This document shows positions 9,983-19,074 of a DNA stretch of 64,000 nt, one piece after another. The DNA is from Inquilinus sp042743185. Lineage in GTDB: Bacteria; Pseudomonadota; Alphaproteobacteria; DSM-16000; Inquilinaceae. The notes beneath the pieces are model-generated. The model saw nothing but the letters and a program-made list of their open reading frames with translations, did not search any database and was not told where the DNA came from. Made by a program: the position numbers and the translations under genes. Location of the stretch: assembly GCF_042743185.1 (NCBI RefSeq), contig NZ_JBHYMS010000036.1, positions 1 to 64,000 on the forward strand, in the 5' to 3' direction. Numbering within the stretch: the stretch's first letter is position 1; each line of letters begins with the position of its first letter.

Positions 9983-11032
9983 TCATTTTGACGAGATCGG
10001 CTGTCGTCCGTCGATCGCGGCTTCGGCCTCCGCTCGGATCCAGGCGCGGAAATTCGCGATCGCCGGCTTGTCGCCGTATTCCGGGCTCGACAGGATGTAA
10101 TAGCCGTCCTCGGTCGTGAGCTCGGTCTCGAAGGCGCGGACCAGCCGGCCGGATTTGAGTTCGCTTTCGACCAGCAGATAGCTCGACAGCCCGACCCCCT
10201 GGCCCTGAGCCGCCGCCTCGAGCATCAGACTGGCATCGCTGAAATACAGGGATTCCGCGAGGTCGACGCCGATGCCGCCGGCGGCCTCCTGCCAGGCGGT
10301 CCAGGAATGGCCGTGCACCACCTGCAGCAGGGTGTGGCGCGACAGCTCCTCGGCACGGCGGAGCGGCCGTCCGTCCGGCAGCAGCGACGGGCTGCACACC
10401 GGGAAGATCGGCTCGCGCCCCATCGGCTCCGCCCGCACCCCCGGCCACCGGCCGCTGCCCCAACGGATCGCGACATCGATATCCTGCCGGTCGAAGTCGA
10501 CGGGGTCGTTCGAGGCCAGCAGCGTCACCTTCACCAGCGGGTGCGTCTCCATGAAGCGCTTCAGCCGCGGCACCAGCCAGCGCGAGGCCAGGGCGGGCGC
10601 GGCGTTGACGCAGAGGACGGTCGGGGTCGCGGGATCGGCGATGCGGTCGCAGGCCCGGCCGAGCATGGCCAGCGCCTCGTGCACCACGCCGGCGAGGGCC
10701 GTGCCCTCGCGCGTCAGCTCCAGCCGGCGCGGCAGGCGGCGGAACAAGCGGACCTCGAGGAACTCCTCGAGCTGCCGGATCTGCTGGCTGACGGCGGACT
10801 GGGTCACGCACAGCTCGTCGGCCGCGGCGGTGAAGCTGTGGTGCTGGGCCGCCGCGTCGAACACCCGGAACAGGTTCAATTGCGGCAGCCGCGCCGCCCG
10901 CCGGCCGGCCCGGCCCTCCCGCGGCGGCGCAGCCTCGGGCGGGGCAATGGCGGCCGTGGGGCGGTCCGGCGGCACCGCGCTCATCTCTGGGCTGCTCTGG
11001 GTTGGTGGTTTCGGGGCGAGCCGGTTGATCAT
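9983..11032 (-). CDS. LysR-family transcriptional regulator (GcvA-like)
   Basis: A 349-residue LysR regulator. After a Pro/Ala-rich N-terminal extension of about 45 residues, the winged helix is clear in LPQLNLFRVFDAAAQHHSF and the recognition helix AAADELCVTQSAVSQQI, followed by a periplasmic-binding-like effector domain (residues about 140-340). The GcvA subgroup is suggested by WLVPRLKRF and DVAIRWGSG. The start overlaps the upstream monooxygenase stop by 4 bp (ATGA); a later Met at residue 17 is an alternative. Co-transcription with a luciferase-like monooxygenase suggests control of the divergent 12-22 kb cluster, where a LysR-type T-N11-A box is seen. Confidence 0.92.
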   Translation of the reverse strand: MINRLAPKPPTQSSPEMSAVPPDRPTAAIAPPEAAPPREGRAGRRAARLPQLNLFRVFDAAAQHHSFTAAADELCVTQSAVSQQIRQLEEFLEVRLFRRLPRRLELTREGTALAGVVHEALAMLGRACDRIADPATPTVLCVNAAPALASRWLVPRLKRFMETHPLVKVTLLASNDPVDFDRQDIDVAIRWGSGRWPGVRAEPMGREPIFPVCSPSLLPDGRPLRRAEELSRHTLLQVVHGHSWTAWQEAAGGIGVDLAESLYFSDASLMLEAAAQGQGVGLSSYLLVESELKSGRLVRAFETELTTEDGYYILSSPEYGDKPAIANFRAWIRAEAEAAIDGRQPISSK

Positions 11033-12102
11033 GCCGCGTCGAGCACGCTGTCGTCACGCAGCTCGACGATGCCTTCGAGCTGCGGGATGACGTCGCAGCC
11101 GAAGCGTTCGAGCGAGGCCAGGGTCTCGCGACGCCCGATGCCGGCGAAGCCCGCGAAGCAGGACAGATGGGTCGGGCGCAACACCTCCAGCTCCTGATGC
11201 AGCTTCTCGGCGCAGTAGTTCGCCGGGCCGATCACCGCATTGTCCAGGAAGTCGTCCAGCGGCGGCTCGTCGTTCAGCGGCATCAGGCGCAGGAACGGAC
11301 CGTCCTTGCTGGGCTGCGCCGTCGCCAGCGGCACCGCCGCGCGCGCCAGGTTGCGGACGCAGCGCGCGGCATGGCGCGCATCCTCCGGATCGTCGGTGAC
11401 ATAGACGTAGCGCTGCACCGCCAGCGGCATCCGCCGGGCGTCGCCGCCGGCCGCGGACCAGCGCTCGGCGATCAGGTCGCGGAACCCCCGGGCGGCGTCG
11501 AGGCCGCGATGACCGAAGCTCATGAACGGCGTGTGGCCGCCCCGGACCATGCGCGCCACCACCGCGGGGTGGCTGCTGGCGACGTAGACGTCCGGCATGG
11601 CCAGCCCGAAAGGCCGCATCGACAGCTCGGTGTGCGGAATGTCGAAGATCGCGCCACGGTGCTCCACCACGCCCGAGGTCAGCCCCTGCTCCAGGATGTC
11701 CCAGGCCTCGAGCATCCGCTGGTGGCGCTGGTCGGAATCGACCCGGTAGCGGTCGAATTCGTAGGGCTGGTAGCCGCAGCCGAGGCCGAGGACCAGCCGG
11801 CCGGAGGTCAGGAGGTCGGCGAAGGCCGCCTCCTGCACGATCCGCAGCGGCTCGTAGAAGGGCAGGGCCAGCACGGCCGGGCCGAGGCGGATGCGGCTGG
11901 TCGCGGCCGCGCAATGCGCGACCATCAGGAGGGAGGACGGGCAGATCGAATGGTTCGTGAACTGGTGCTCGGCGAACCACGCGATGTCGAAGCCGAAATC
12001 CTCGGCCATGCGCACCGTGTCGACGGTGGTGCGCAGCACCGATGCCGGCGAGGTGTTGCGGTCGTACAGCCCCATCAGGCTGAACAGGCCGATCTTGACC
12101 AT
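11029..12102 (-). CDS. LLM-class (luciferase-like) flavin-dependent monooxygenase
   Basis: A 357-residue TIM-barrel monooxygenase of the bacterial luciferase family, which uses reduced flavin and oxygen. Typical segments are VKIGLFSLMG at the first strand, DIAWFAEHQF, TSRIRLGPAVLALPFYEPLR and LVLGLGCGYQPYEF. GGAGG precedes the ATG. It is clearly related to the divergently transcribed enzyme at 13081-14166; both share the FSLMG, AWFAEH and GYQxYEFxRY segments. The flavin would come from the reductase encoded at 19787. The substrate is unknown; oxidative cleavage or hydroxylation is plausible. Confidence 0.9.
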   Translation of the reverse strand: MVKIGLFSLMGLYDRNTSPASVLRTTVDTVRMAEDFGFDIAWFAEHQFTNHSICPSSLLMVAHCAAATSRIRLGPAVLALPFYEPLRIVQEAAFADLLTSGRLVLGLGCGYQPYEFDRYRVDSDQRHQRMLEAWDILEQGLTSGVVEHRGAIFDIPHTELSMRPFGLAMPDVYVASSHPAVVARMVRGGHTPFMSFGHRGLDAARGFRDLIAERWSAAGGDARRMPLAVQRYVYVTDDPEDARHAARCVRNLARAAVPLATAQPSKDGPFLRLMPLNDEPPLDDFLDNAVIGPANYCAEKLHQELEVLRPTHLSCFAGFAGIGRRETLASLERFGCDVIPQLEGIVELRDDSVLDAA

Positions 12103-12148
12103 GCTTGCCTCCTGCGCCGACGGTAGGGGCTGCCCCGGCCCCGGGCAA

Positions 12149-12163
12149 ATTAGCTGTTCTAAT
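12149..12163. promoter_or_regulatory. Putative LysR box in divergent promoter
   Basis: ATTAG-CTGTT-CTAAT is a perfect 5-bp-arm inverted repeat with the T-N11-A spacing of LysR-type operators. It lies in the 203-bp gap between the divergent monooxygenase/LysR pair and the SDR-led operon, as expected for a LysR regulator controlling both sides. Inference from position and pattern only. Confidence 0.5.
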
Positions 12164-12305
12164 CCGACGATAACCGCTGCTTGCCGCTTCGCCGGACGGG
12201 TGTCCGCGCTAATCGGTGCAGTAGAAATCACCGTTTGTCCGGCCGGCCCCGTCCTGGACAGAGTGTCCCGTCGGCAACGAAACGACACGGGAAGGCGGAG
12301 CGGAG

Positions 12306-13034
12306 ATGCAGGGGCACACCATCGTCGTCACCGGCGGGGCCAGCGGGCTGGGCAGGGCGGTCTGCCTGCGGCTGGCGCGGGCCGGGGCCAGGATCGCGGT
12401 GATCGACATCGACGCCGCCGGCGCGGCCGCCGTGGTCGAGGAGATCCGGGGCTTCGGCGGGGCGGCCGTGTCCGCGGTCGGCGACCTGACCCGGCGCGAC
12501 AGCGCCCACGCGCTGTTCGCCGAGGTCGCCGCCACCGGCCGGGTCCACGGGCTGGTCAACTGCGCCGGGGTCTATCCGCGCCGGCCGATCCTGGAGGTCT
12601 CGGACGAGGACTGGGATTTCAGCTTCGCGGTCAATGTCCGCGGCCTCTACCACATGAGCGTCGCCGCGATCCGGCACATGCAGGGGCAGGGCGGCGGACG
12701 GATCGTCAACGTCGCCTCGATCGACGCCTTCAAGGCGCATCCGAAGAACGCGCATTACGCCGCGATGAAGGCGGCGGTGGTCAGCCTGACCAAGAGCCTC
12801 GGGCACGAGGTCGCGGGGCAGGGCATCCTGGTCAACGGCGTCGCCCCGGCGGCGATCGCGACCGAGAAGGCGAAGGCGGCCGGCTTCCTGCCGGAGCTGG
12901 CGGCGCAGACGCCGATCGGCCGCGCCGCCGAGCCCGACGACGTGGCCGACGTCATCCTGTTCCTGGTGTCCGGGCAGAACCGCTACATGGTCGGCGAGAC
13001 CGTGGCGGTGAGCGGCGGATACTTCATCCCCTGA
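12306..13034 (+). CDS. SDR-family oxidoreductase (FabG-like)
   Basis: A 242-residue classical short-chain dehydrogenase. The cofactor motif is TGGASGLG near the N-terminus, with NCAG in the fourth strand. The catalytic Ser is in NVASID and the YxxxK pair is in HYAAMK. The C-terminus GGYFIP is typical. GGAG sits just before the ATG. It is the first gene of a plus-strand run that includes a second flavin monooxygenase and a Liv importer, so it probably oxidises an alcohol intermediate of that pathway. Confidence 0.93.
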   Translation: MQGHTIVVTGGASGLGRAVCLRLARAGARIAVIDIDAAGAAAVVEEIRGFGGAAVSAVGDLTRRDSAHALFAEVAATGRVHGLVNCAGVYPRRPILEVSDEDWDFSFAVNVRGLYHMSVAAIRHMQGQGGGRIVNVASIDAFKAHPKNAHYAAMKAAVVSLTKSLGHEVAGQGILVNGVAPAAIATEKAKAAGFLPELAAQTPIGRAAEPDDVADVILFLVSGQNRYMVGETVAVSGGYFIP

Positions 13035-13080
13035 CATCGATCGACTTCGAGACTTCCCGCGCAAAGGGGCGCCACAGATC

Positions 13081-14166
13081 ATGCATTTCGGTCTCTTCAG
13101 CCTGATGGGCCTGCGCGACAACCCGGGCGGCATCGCCGGCGTCATCGCCGACACCAGGGACATGGTGAAGCTGGCCGAGCAGGCCGGGTTCGAGATCGCC
13201 TGGTTCGCCGAGCACCATTTCACCAACTACTCGATCAGCGTCTCGCCGCTGATGATGGCGGCGCATATGGCGGGGCAGACCAGCCGCATCCGCCTCGGCG
13301 CCGGGGTCGTGGTGCTGCCGCTGTACCATCCGATGCGGGTGGCGCAGGAGATCGCGCTGCTCGACCAGCAGTCGGGCGGCCGGGCCGTGCTCGGCGTCGG
13401 CACCGGCTACCAGGCCTATGAGTTCGAGCGCTACGGCGCCCCGGTGGCGCAGAAGACCGAGCTGTTCCTGGAATACTGGGCGGTGGTCGAGCAGGCGCTG
13501 TCCGAGGGCCGCGTCGCCTTCTCCGGCAAGCACATCACCGTGCCGGAATCGGTCTTCACCATGCGGCCGGTGCAGACGCCGATGCCGCCGGTCTACTGCA
13601 CCTCCCCGCATCCGGCGATCCTGAAGGCGCTGGCGCGCTGGGACGGCGTGCCCTTCGTCACCGCCGGCTGGCGCGGCACCAAGGCGCTGTTCGACATCGT
13701 CGAGCAGGTCCGGGCGAGCTGGGTGGCGGCGGGGCTGGACGGTGCTGCCATGCCGGTCGCGCTGCAACAGTACATCCATGTCACCGACAGCCGTGAGGAG
13801 GCGCTGGCGGCGGCCGAGCGGGCGCGCTATGTCGGCCGCATGGTCACGGCGCTGCGCAACCCCGAGCTGGTGCTCGACGGCTCCTTCGTCCAGGCGCCGG
13901 CGCTGCCGGACGAGCCGCCGCTGGAGACCTTCGCCGACAACCTGCTGATCGGCGACCCGCACCATGTCGCCGAGCGGCTGGTGACGGAGATCCGGCGGCT
14001 GCAGCCGACCCATTACAACTGCTTCTTCCAGTTCGGCGACATGCCCGTCGCCCGTGCCCGGCGCGCGCTGGAGCGCTTCGCCACGGAGGTGCTGCCGCTG
14101 GTCGAGCGCGAGGTCGGACCGATCGCGTCGATCGGCGCCCGGCCCGCGACCGCCGCGGCCGAGTAG
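13081..14166 (+). CDS. LLM-class (luciferase-like) flavin-dependent monooxygenase
   Basis: A 361-residue luciferase-family enzyme. Segments include MHFGLFSLMGLRDN, EIAWFAEHHFTNY, TSRIRLGAGVVVLPLYHPMR and AVLGVGTGYQAYEFERYG, with the C-terminal PTHYNCFFQFGDMP. It is a paralogue of the enzyme at 11029-12102; the two were probably made by duplication and now sit on either side of a shared promoter region. It follows the SDR gene by 46 bp. It needs reduced FMN, likely from the reductase at 19787. Confidence 0.91.
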   Translation: MHFGLFSLMGLRDNPGGIAGVIADTRDMVKLAEQAGFEIAWFAEHHFTNYSISVSPLMMAAHMAGQTSRIRLGAGVVVLPLYHPMRVAQEIALLDQQSGGRAVLGVGTGYQAYEFERYGAPVAQKTELFLEYWAVVEQALSEGRVAFSGKHITVPESVFTMRPVQTPMPPVYCTSPHPAILKALARWDGVPFVTAGWRGTKALFDIVEQVRASWVAAGLDGAAMPVALQQYIHVTDSREEALAAAERARYVGRMVTALRNPELVLDGSFVQAPALPDEPPLETFADNLLIGDPHHVAERLVTEIRRLQPTHYNCFFQFGDMPVARARRALERFATEVLPLVEREVGPIASIGARPATAAAE

Positions 14167-14229
14167 GGATCCCGGCGCACCCGCAAACGGGGCGCCGGCA
14201 GGAACAACAATCGCAAAAGGGGTGGCTTC

Positions 14230-15465
14230 ATGGGCAAGTACAGGACATCCGCGCTCGTCCTCGCATCGGCGCTCCTCGCCGCGCCGGGGCTGCGGGCGGA
14301 AACCGTCGGTCCCGTCACCGACGCGATCGGTGTGGTCAAGATCGCCAAGGGGCAGTCGATCCTGATCGGCGGCTACTCGTCCCAGTCGGGCGGCGACACC
14401 AACCAGGGCATCGACGAGCTGCGCGGCTCGTCCCTCGCCATCGCCGATGCCGGCGGCGAGGTGCTGGGCTTCCCGGTCAAGCTGTTGTCCGAGGACGCGC
14501 AATGCACCGCGGAGGGCGGCCAGACGGCGGCGACCAAGCTGGCCGGCAACCGCCAGGTCCTGGCCGTGCTCGGCCCCAGCTGCTCGAGCGGGGCGCGGGT
14601 CGGGGCGCCGATCCTGTGGAATCTCGGCATCCCCAGCGTCGCCTTCGGCGCGACCGCCCCGGCCCTGACCGCCGCCGACCGGCCGGCCGACTTCCAGGGC
14701 TTCCTGCGGGTCATCCCGAACGATCTGAAATCGGCCGAATTCGCCGTCGGCTACGCGCTGAACACGCTGCATGCCAAGACCGCGGCGACGATCCATGACG
14801 GATCGCCCTACACCGAACAGCTGGTGCGCGCCTTCGAGGCGGGCTTCACCGCCAAGGGCGGCAAGATCGCGGCCAGCGAGGCGATCGCGCCGACCGACAC
14901 CGACCTGCGGCCGGTGCTGACCCGGATCGCGACCAGCACGCCGGATATCATCTTCACCCCGGTCTTCACCTCCAGCATCGGCTTCCTGCTGCGGCAGCGG
15001 GGCGAGGTGCCGGCGCTGAAGGACACCGTGATCCTGGGCGGAGAAGGCGTGTTCAGCGCCAATGTGATCGAGGCCGCCGGGGCGGATATCGTCGGCTTCC
15101 GCATCGTCGGCCCGTCGACCGACCAGTTCTCCGACCGCTTCCCGGCCTTCGTCGAAGGCTTCAAGGAGGAGTATGGCGAGGCCCCGATCGGCGGCTTCAG
15201 CGCCTATGGCTACGACGCTGCGCTGTTGACCCTGGCCGCGATCAAGGCGGTCGGCCAGACCGATGGCGACGGCAACCTCTATGTCGGCCGCAAGGCGCTG
15301 CACGACGCGATGCTGGCGACCAAGGACCTGCCGGGCCTGACCGGCAGCCTGAGCTGCGGCCCGACCGGCGATTGCGGCGCCGCGACCTACGCGGTCTGGC
15401 AGTTCACCGGCGACGACCCGTCCAGCTTCGCGCCGGGCACCAACCCGAAGAGGATCTACCCATGA
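14230..15465 (+). CDS. Branched-chain-type ABC transporter substrate-binding protein (LivK-like)
   Basis: A 411-residue type I periplasmic binding protein. The signal peptide spans residues 1 to about 23 (ALVLASALLAAPGLRAE). The Leu/Ile/Val-binding fold shows in VLGPSCSSGA, VFGATAP-like ligand-loop sequence (here VAFGATAPAL) and AYGYDAALL. Several cysteines (DAQCTAEG, LSCGPTGDC) may form a disulfide near the C-terminus. The stop overlaps the permease start by 4 bp. Ligands of this class range well beyond branched amino acids; the neighbouring oxygenases suggest an aromatic or heterocyclic carboxylate (inference). Confidence 0.92.
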   Translation: MGKYRTSALVLASALLAAPGLRAETVGPVTDAIGVVKIAKGQSILIGGYSSQSGGDTNQGIDELRGSSLAIADAGGEVLGFPVKLLSEDAQCTAEGGQTAATKLAGNRQVLAVLGPSCSSGARVGAPILWNLGIPSVAFGATAPALTAADRPADFQGFLRVIPNDLKSAEFAVGYALNTLHAKTAATIHDGSPYTEQLVRAFEAGFTAKGGKIAASEAIAPTDTDLRPVLTRIATSTPDIIFTPVFTSSIGFLLRQRGEVPALKDTVILGGEGVFSANVIEAAGADIVGFRIVGPSTDQFSDRFPAFVEGFKEEYGEAPIGGFSAYGYDAALLTLAAIKAVGQTDGDGNLYVGRKALHDAMLATKDLPGLTGSLSCGPTGDCGAATYAVWQFTGDDPSSFAPGTNPKRIYP

Positions 15466-16559
15466 CGGCGGCGGCCGACGCCTCCGCGCCGCGCCGCCTC
15501 CTGGCCGAATGGCTGCGGCGCTCCACCTGGGTCGACCATCTCCTGCTGGCGATCCGGATCGGCGTCGCCGCCCTGGTCCTCGTCGGGCTCGTCGGCAGCC
15601 TCGCCGCCGGCACCTATTCCGCGGCGAATCTGGGCTCGTTCTTCGTCTTCGGGCTGACCATCGGCAGCGTCTACGCCTTGATCGCGCTGGGCTACACCAT
15701 GGTCTACGGCATCCTGCGGATGATCAACTTCGCCCATGGCGACGTGATGATGGTCGGCTCCTTCGCCGGCCTGTTCGCGGCGGTGGCGCTGAAGGACGCC
15801 GGCCTCACCGCCGGCGCGCCGCTGCTGGCGCTGCCGCTGATCCTGGCGGCCGGGATGGCGGTGGGGGCGACCGTGTCGCTCGGGGTCGAGCGGGTGGCCT
15901 ACAGGCCTTTCCTGCATGTCCGGTCGCTGGCGCCGCTGATCTGCGCCATCGGCCTGTCCTTCGTGCTGCAATACGGCGCGCGCGGCCTGTTCGGCACCCG
16001 CAACCGGGCCTATCCGGATCTTGGCTGGATGGAAGGGACGATCGTCCTGGGCTCCGTCTCCGTCCCGATCCCGCAGCTCGTCGCCTTCGCGGCGGCGCTG
16101 CTGATGCTGGCCGGGCTGGTCGCGGTGGTCCGGTTCACCCGGCTGGGCAAGGCGATGCGGGCGGTGGCCGAGGACCGCGATGCCGCGGCGATGGTCGGGA
16201 TCGACGTCGCCCGGGTGATCGTCGCCACCTTCGCCATCGGCGGCGCCATGGCCGGGGCGGCCGGCGTGCTCTACGCCCTGGTGTTCAAGCAGATCACCGT
16301 GTTCATGGGCTTCGCCCTTGGCGTGAAGGGCTTCGCCGCGGCGATCCTCGGCGGCATCGGCAACCTGCCCGGCGCGATGCTGGGCGGGCTGGTCCTCGGC
16401 GTCGCCGAGGCGCTCGGCCCGGCCCTGCTGCTCGAAGGTTTCGGCCTGCCGGCGCCCTATCAGCTCAAGGACGTGATCGGCTACGGCATGCTGGTCATGA
16501 TCCTGATCTTCCGGCCCCAGGGGCTACTCGGCGAGCGCCTGTCGGCCAAGCGGGCATAG
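15462..16559 (+). CDS. Branched-chain-type ABC transporter permease (LivH-like)
   Basis: A 365-residue inner-membrane permease. The LivH core begins at residue about 58 with GLTIGSVYALIALGYTMVYG and has the typical MINFAHGDVMM motif and the C-terminal GALVLGVAE-like loop (here GGLVLGVAEALG). The N-terminus carries about 50 extra residues with one additional hydrophobic segment. The ATG overlaps the binding-protein stop (ATGA). It forms a heterodimeric pore with the LivM-like protein. Confidence 0.93.
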   Translation: MTAAADASAPRRLLAEWLRRSTWVDHLLLAIRIGVAALVLVGLVGSLAAGTYSAANLGSFFVFGLTIGSVYALIALGYTMVYGILRMINFAHGDVMMVGSFAGLFAAVALKDAGLTAGAPLLALPLILAAGMAVGATVSLGVERVAYRPFLHVRSLAPLICAIGLSFVLQYGARGLFGTRNRAYPDLGWMEGTIVLGSVSVPIPQLVAFAAALLMLAGLVAVVRFTRLGKAMRAVAEDRDAAAMVGIDVARVIVATFAIGGAMAGAAGVLYALVFKQITVFMGFALGVKGFAAAILGGIGNLPGAMLGGLVLGVAEALGPALLLEGFGLPAPYQLKDVIGYGMLVMILIFRPQGLLGERLSAKRA

Positions 16560-16571
16560 GGGAGGGGAGCC

Positions 16572-18251
16572 ATGGCCTTCGACGTCGTCACCAGCTCCTT
16601 CCGCGTCGGCCGGCGCCGCCGCGGTGCCGCGCCCGAGGCGCTGCGCGCGGGGGTCTTCGCCGGACTCGCCGCCATCGCCTTCGCCCTGGTCGGCGCCTAT
16701 GTCCTGATGGACGAACGCTTCGTCGTCGAGGACGCGCTGACCCTGGCACAGGCCGTCCTGCTCGCGATCGGCCTCGCCGCCGGGGCGCTCGGCGCCCGGG
16801 CCGCGGGCCGGGCCGGGGCAGGGGCCGCCGCGTCCCTCGGGCTCGGCCTCGCGGCCGGCCTCCTGGCCGGGGCGATGGTCGCCGGCCTGGTGCTGCTGGT
16901 CGCATCGGTCGACGTGCGCAGCATCCTGGTCGCCGCCAGCCCGGCGCTGACCAAGGCGCTCAGCCTCGGCCTGCCGCGCGCCTCGGCGGCGGCGCTGGCG
17001 CTCCTCGCCGGCCTCGGCGCCGCGGCCGGCCTGCTCGGCGGCGGACTGGCCCTGCTGCCACCGGCCGCGCGCAAGGCGCTGCTGGCCGGCCTCGGCGCGG
17101 TGCTGGCCGCCGGACTGTTCCGCGACGTCTTCGCCGGCACCCTCGACACCCTGTCCGGGCTCGGGCTGCCGACGCCCGACATCTTCGGCTCCGCCGGGAT
17201 CATGCCCGGGCCGGCCGCGGCGCTGTTCGCGGCCGCCGCCGGCATCGCCGTTCTGCGCGCGGCCCTGGCCGGGCGGCGCCGGGACCAGCCGGCCGGGCCA
17301 TGGCCGCGGCGGCTCGGCATCGGCCTGCTGCTGGCGGGCATCCTGGTCCTGCCGCTGGTGACCGGCGACTTCGTGGCCCAGGTGGCGATGCTGGTCGGGC
17401 TCTACGTGCTGATGGCGATGGGCCTCAACGTCGAGCTCGGCCTGGCCGGGCTGGTCGATCTCGGCTTCGTCGCCTTCTTCGCGGTCGGCGCCTATACGGT
17501 CGCGCTGCTCTGCTCCACCGGCCCCTATGCCATCGCGCATCTGTCGTTCTGGGCGGCGCTGCCGGTGGCGGTCGGCATCGCGGCGCTGGCCGGGCTGGTC
17601 TTCGGCCTGCCGGTGCTGCGGGTGCGCGGCGACTACCTGGCGATGGCGACGCTGGCGCTGGGCGAGATCATCCGCATCCTGGTCGTCTCCGACGCCCTGC
17701 GGCCGCTCCTCGGCGGGTCCCAGGGCATCATCGAGATCGCCCGGCCGTCGCTGTTCGGCTTTCCCCTGAACACCCCGGCCGAGCTCTACTACCTGGCGCT
17801 GTCGCTCGGCGGGGTGGTCGGGTTCGTCTCCTGGCGGCTGCAGCATTCCCGCACCGGCCGGGCCTGGCTGGCGATCCGCGAGGACGAGGACGTGGCCCAG
17901 GCGCTCGGCATCGACCCGGTCGCGGTCAAGCTCCTGGCCTACACCGTCGGGGCCGCCTTCGCCGGCGCGGCGGGGGCGGTGTTCGCCGTGCTGGTCGGTT
18001 CGGTCTACCCGCATTCCTTCCAGCTGCTGATCTCGATCAACGTGCTGGCGATCCTGGTGATCGGCGGCCTCGGCAGCCTGCCGGGCGTGGTCGTCGGCGC
18101 CCTGATGCTGGTCGGCCTGCCCGAGCTGCTGCGGGAGTTCGGCGAGTTCCGCTACCTGTTCTACGGCCTGGCCCTGGTGGCGATGATGCATCTCCGGGCC
18201 GAAGGCCTGTGGCCGGCCCGCTCAGCCAGGGAGGCCGCCGATGCGCGGTGA
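16572..18251 (+). CDS. Branched-chain-type ABC transporter permease with long N-terminal extension (LivM-like)
   Basis: A 559-residue permease. The LivM core occupies about residues 265-555 (YVLMAMGLNVELGLAGLVDL, LRVRGDYLAMATLALGEI, the C-terminal INVLAILVIGGLGSLPGVVV). Usual LivM proteins are roughly 300-430 residues. Here about 230 extra residues precede the core, very rich in Ala/Gly/Leu and consistent with several additional membrane helices. The ATG has GGGGAGGGGAG directly upstream, so the long form is probably real. The end overlaps the LivG-like start by 11 bp. Confidence 0.9.
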   Translation: MAFDVVTSSFRVGRRRRGAAPEALRAGVFAGLAAIAFALVGAYVLMDERFVVEDALTLAQAVLLAIGLAAGALGARAAGRAGAGAAASLGLGLAAGLLAGAMVAGLVLLVASVDVRSILVAASPALTKALSLGLPRASAAALALLAGLGAAAGLLGGGLALLPPAARKALLAGLGAVLAAGLFRDVFAGTLDTLSGLGLPTPDIFGSAGIMPGPAAALFAAAAGIAVLRAALAGRRRDQPAGPWPRRLGIGLLLAGILVLPLVTGDFVAQVAMLVGLYVLMAMGLNVELGLAGLVDLGFVAFFAVGAYTVALLCSTGPYAIAHLSFWAALPVAVGIAALAGLVFGLPVLRVRGDYLAMATLALGEIIRILVVSDALRPLLGGSQGIIEIARPSLFGFPLNTPAELYYLALSLGGVVGFVSWRLQHSRTGRAWLAIREDEDVAQALGIDPVAVKLLAYTVGAAFAGAAGAVFAVLVGSVYPHSFQLLISINVLAILVIGGLGSLPGVVVGALMLVGLPELLREFGEFRYLFYGLALVAMMHLRAEGLWPARSAREAADAR

Positions 18252-19074
18252 CGGATCGATCCCGATGCTCGAGGTGCGGGGCCTGGCCAAGCGCTTCGGC
18301 GGCATCGTCGCCGTGCGCGATGTCGACCTGACCGTGCCGCGCGGCCGCGTCCATGCCGTGATCGGGCCGAACGGTGCCGGCAAGACGACGGTGTTCAACT
18401 GCATCGCCGCCTTCCTGCCGCCCTCGTCCGGCGTGATCCGGGTCGACGGCGTCCGCGTCGACGGGCTGCCGGCCCACCGGGTCGCCGCCCATGGCGTGGC
18501 GCGGACCTATCAGAATGTCCGCCTGTTCCCGAACATGACGGCGCTGGAGACCGTGCTGGTCGGCCGCCACCGCCGGCTGCGCGCCGCCTTCTGGGAGGCG
18601 GTGGTGGGCACGTCGCGCTTCCGCCGCGAGGAGGCGGAGGCCCGCGATCGGGCCCGGGCGCTGCTCGACTTCGCCGGCATCGGCCACCGCGCCGGCACGC
18701 TGGCCCGGCACCTGCCCTATGGCGACCAGCGCCGGCTGGAGATCGCCCGGGCCTTGGCGACCGAGCCGTGCCTGCTGCTGCTGGACGAGCCGGCGGCGGG
18801 TATGAACCCGGCCGAAGGCCAGGCGTTGGCGCAGCTGATCGACCGCATCCGGCACCAGTTCGGCATCACCGTGCTGCTGATCGAGCATCACATGCGGGTG
18901 GTGATGGCGGTGGCCGAGCGGATCACCGTGTTCGAGCAGGGCCGGGTGCTGACCGAGGGCACGCCGGCGGAGGTCCAGGCCGATGAGCGCGTGATCGCCG
19001 CCTATCTCGGCCGCCCGCGAGCCCCGGCCGGGCCGCGGCCTGCACCCCGACTGCAGGAGGCGAGCGTCGCATGA
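18241..19074 (+). CDS. Branched-chain-type ABC transporter ATP-binding protein (LivG-like)
   Basis: A 277-residue ATPase. It has Walker A GPNGAGKTT, Q-loop TYQNVRLFP, signature region LPYGDQRRLEIARAL (LivG proteins use YGxQR in place of LSGGQ), Walker B LLLLDEPAAGMNP and H-loop LIEHHMRVVM. GGGAGG precedes the chosen ATG; a Met at residue 9 is an alternative. It overlaps its neighbours on both sides within the Liv operon. Confidence 0.94.
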   Translation: MRGDGSIPMLEVRGLAKRFGGIVAVRDVDLTVPRGRVHAVIGPNGAGKTTVFNCIAAFLPPSSGVIRVDGVRVDGLPAHRVAAHGVARTYQNVRLFPNMTALETVLVGRHRRLRAAFWEAVVGTSRFRREEAEARDRARALLDFAGIGHRAGTLARHLPYGDQRRLEIARALATEPCLLLLDEPAAGMNPAEGQALAQLIDRIRHQFGITVLLIEHHMRVVMAVAERITVFEQGRVLTEGTPAEVQADERVIAAYLGRPRAPAGPRPAPRLQEASVA

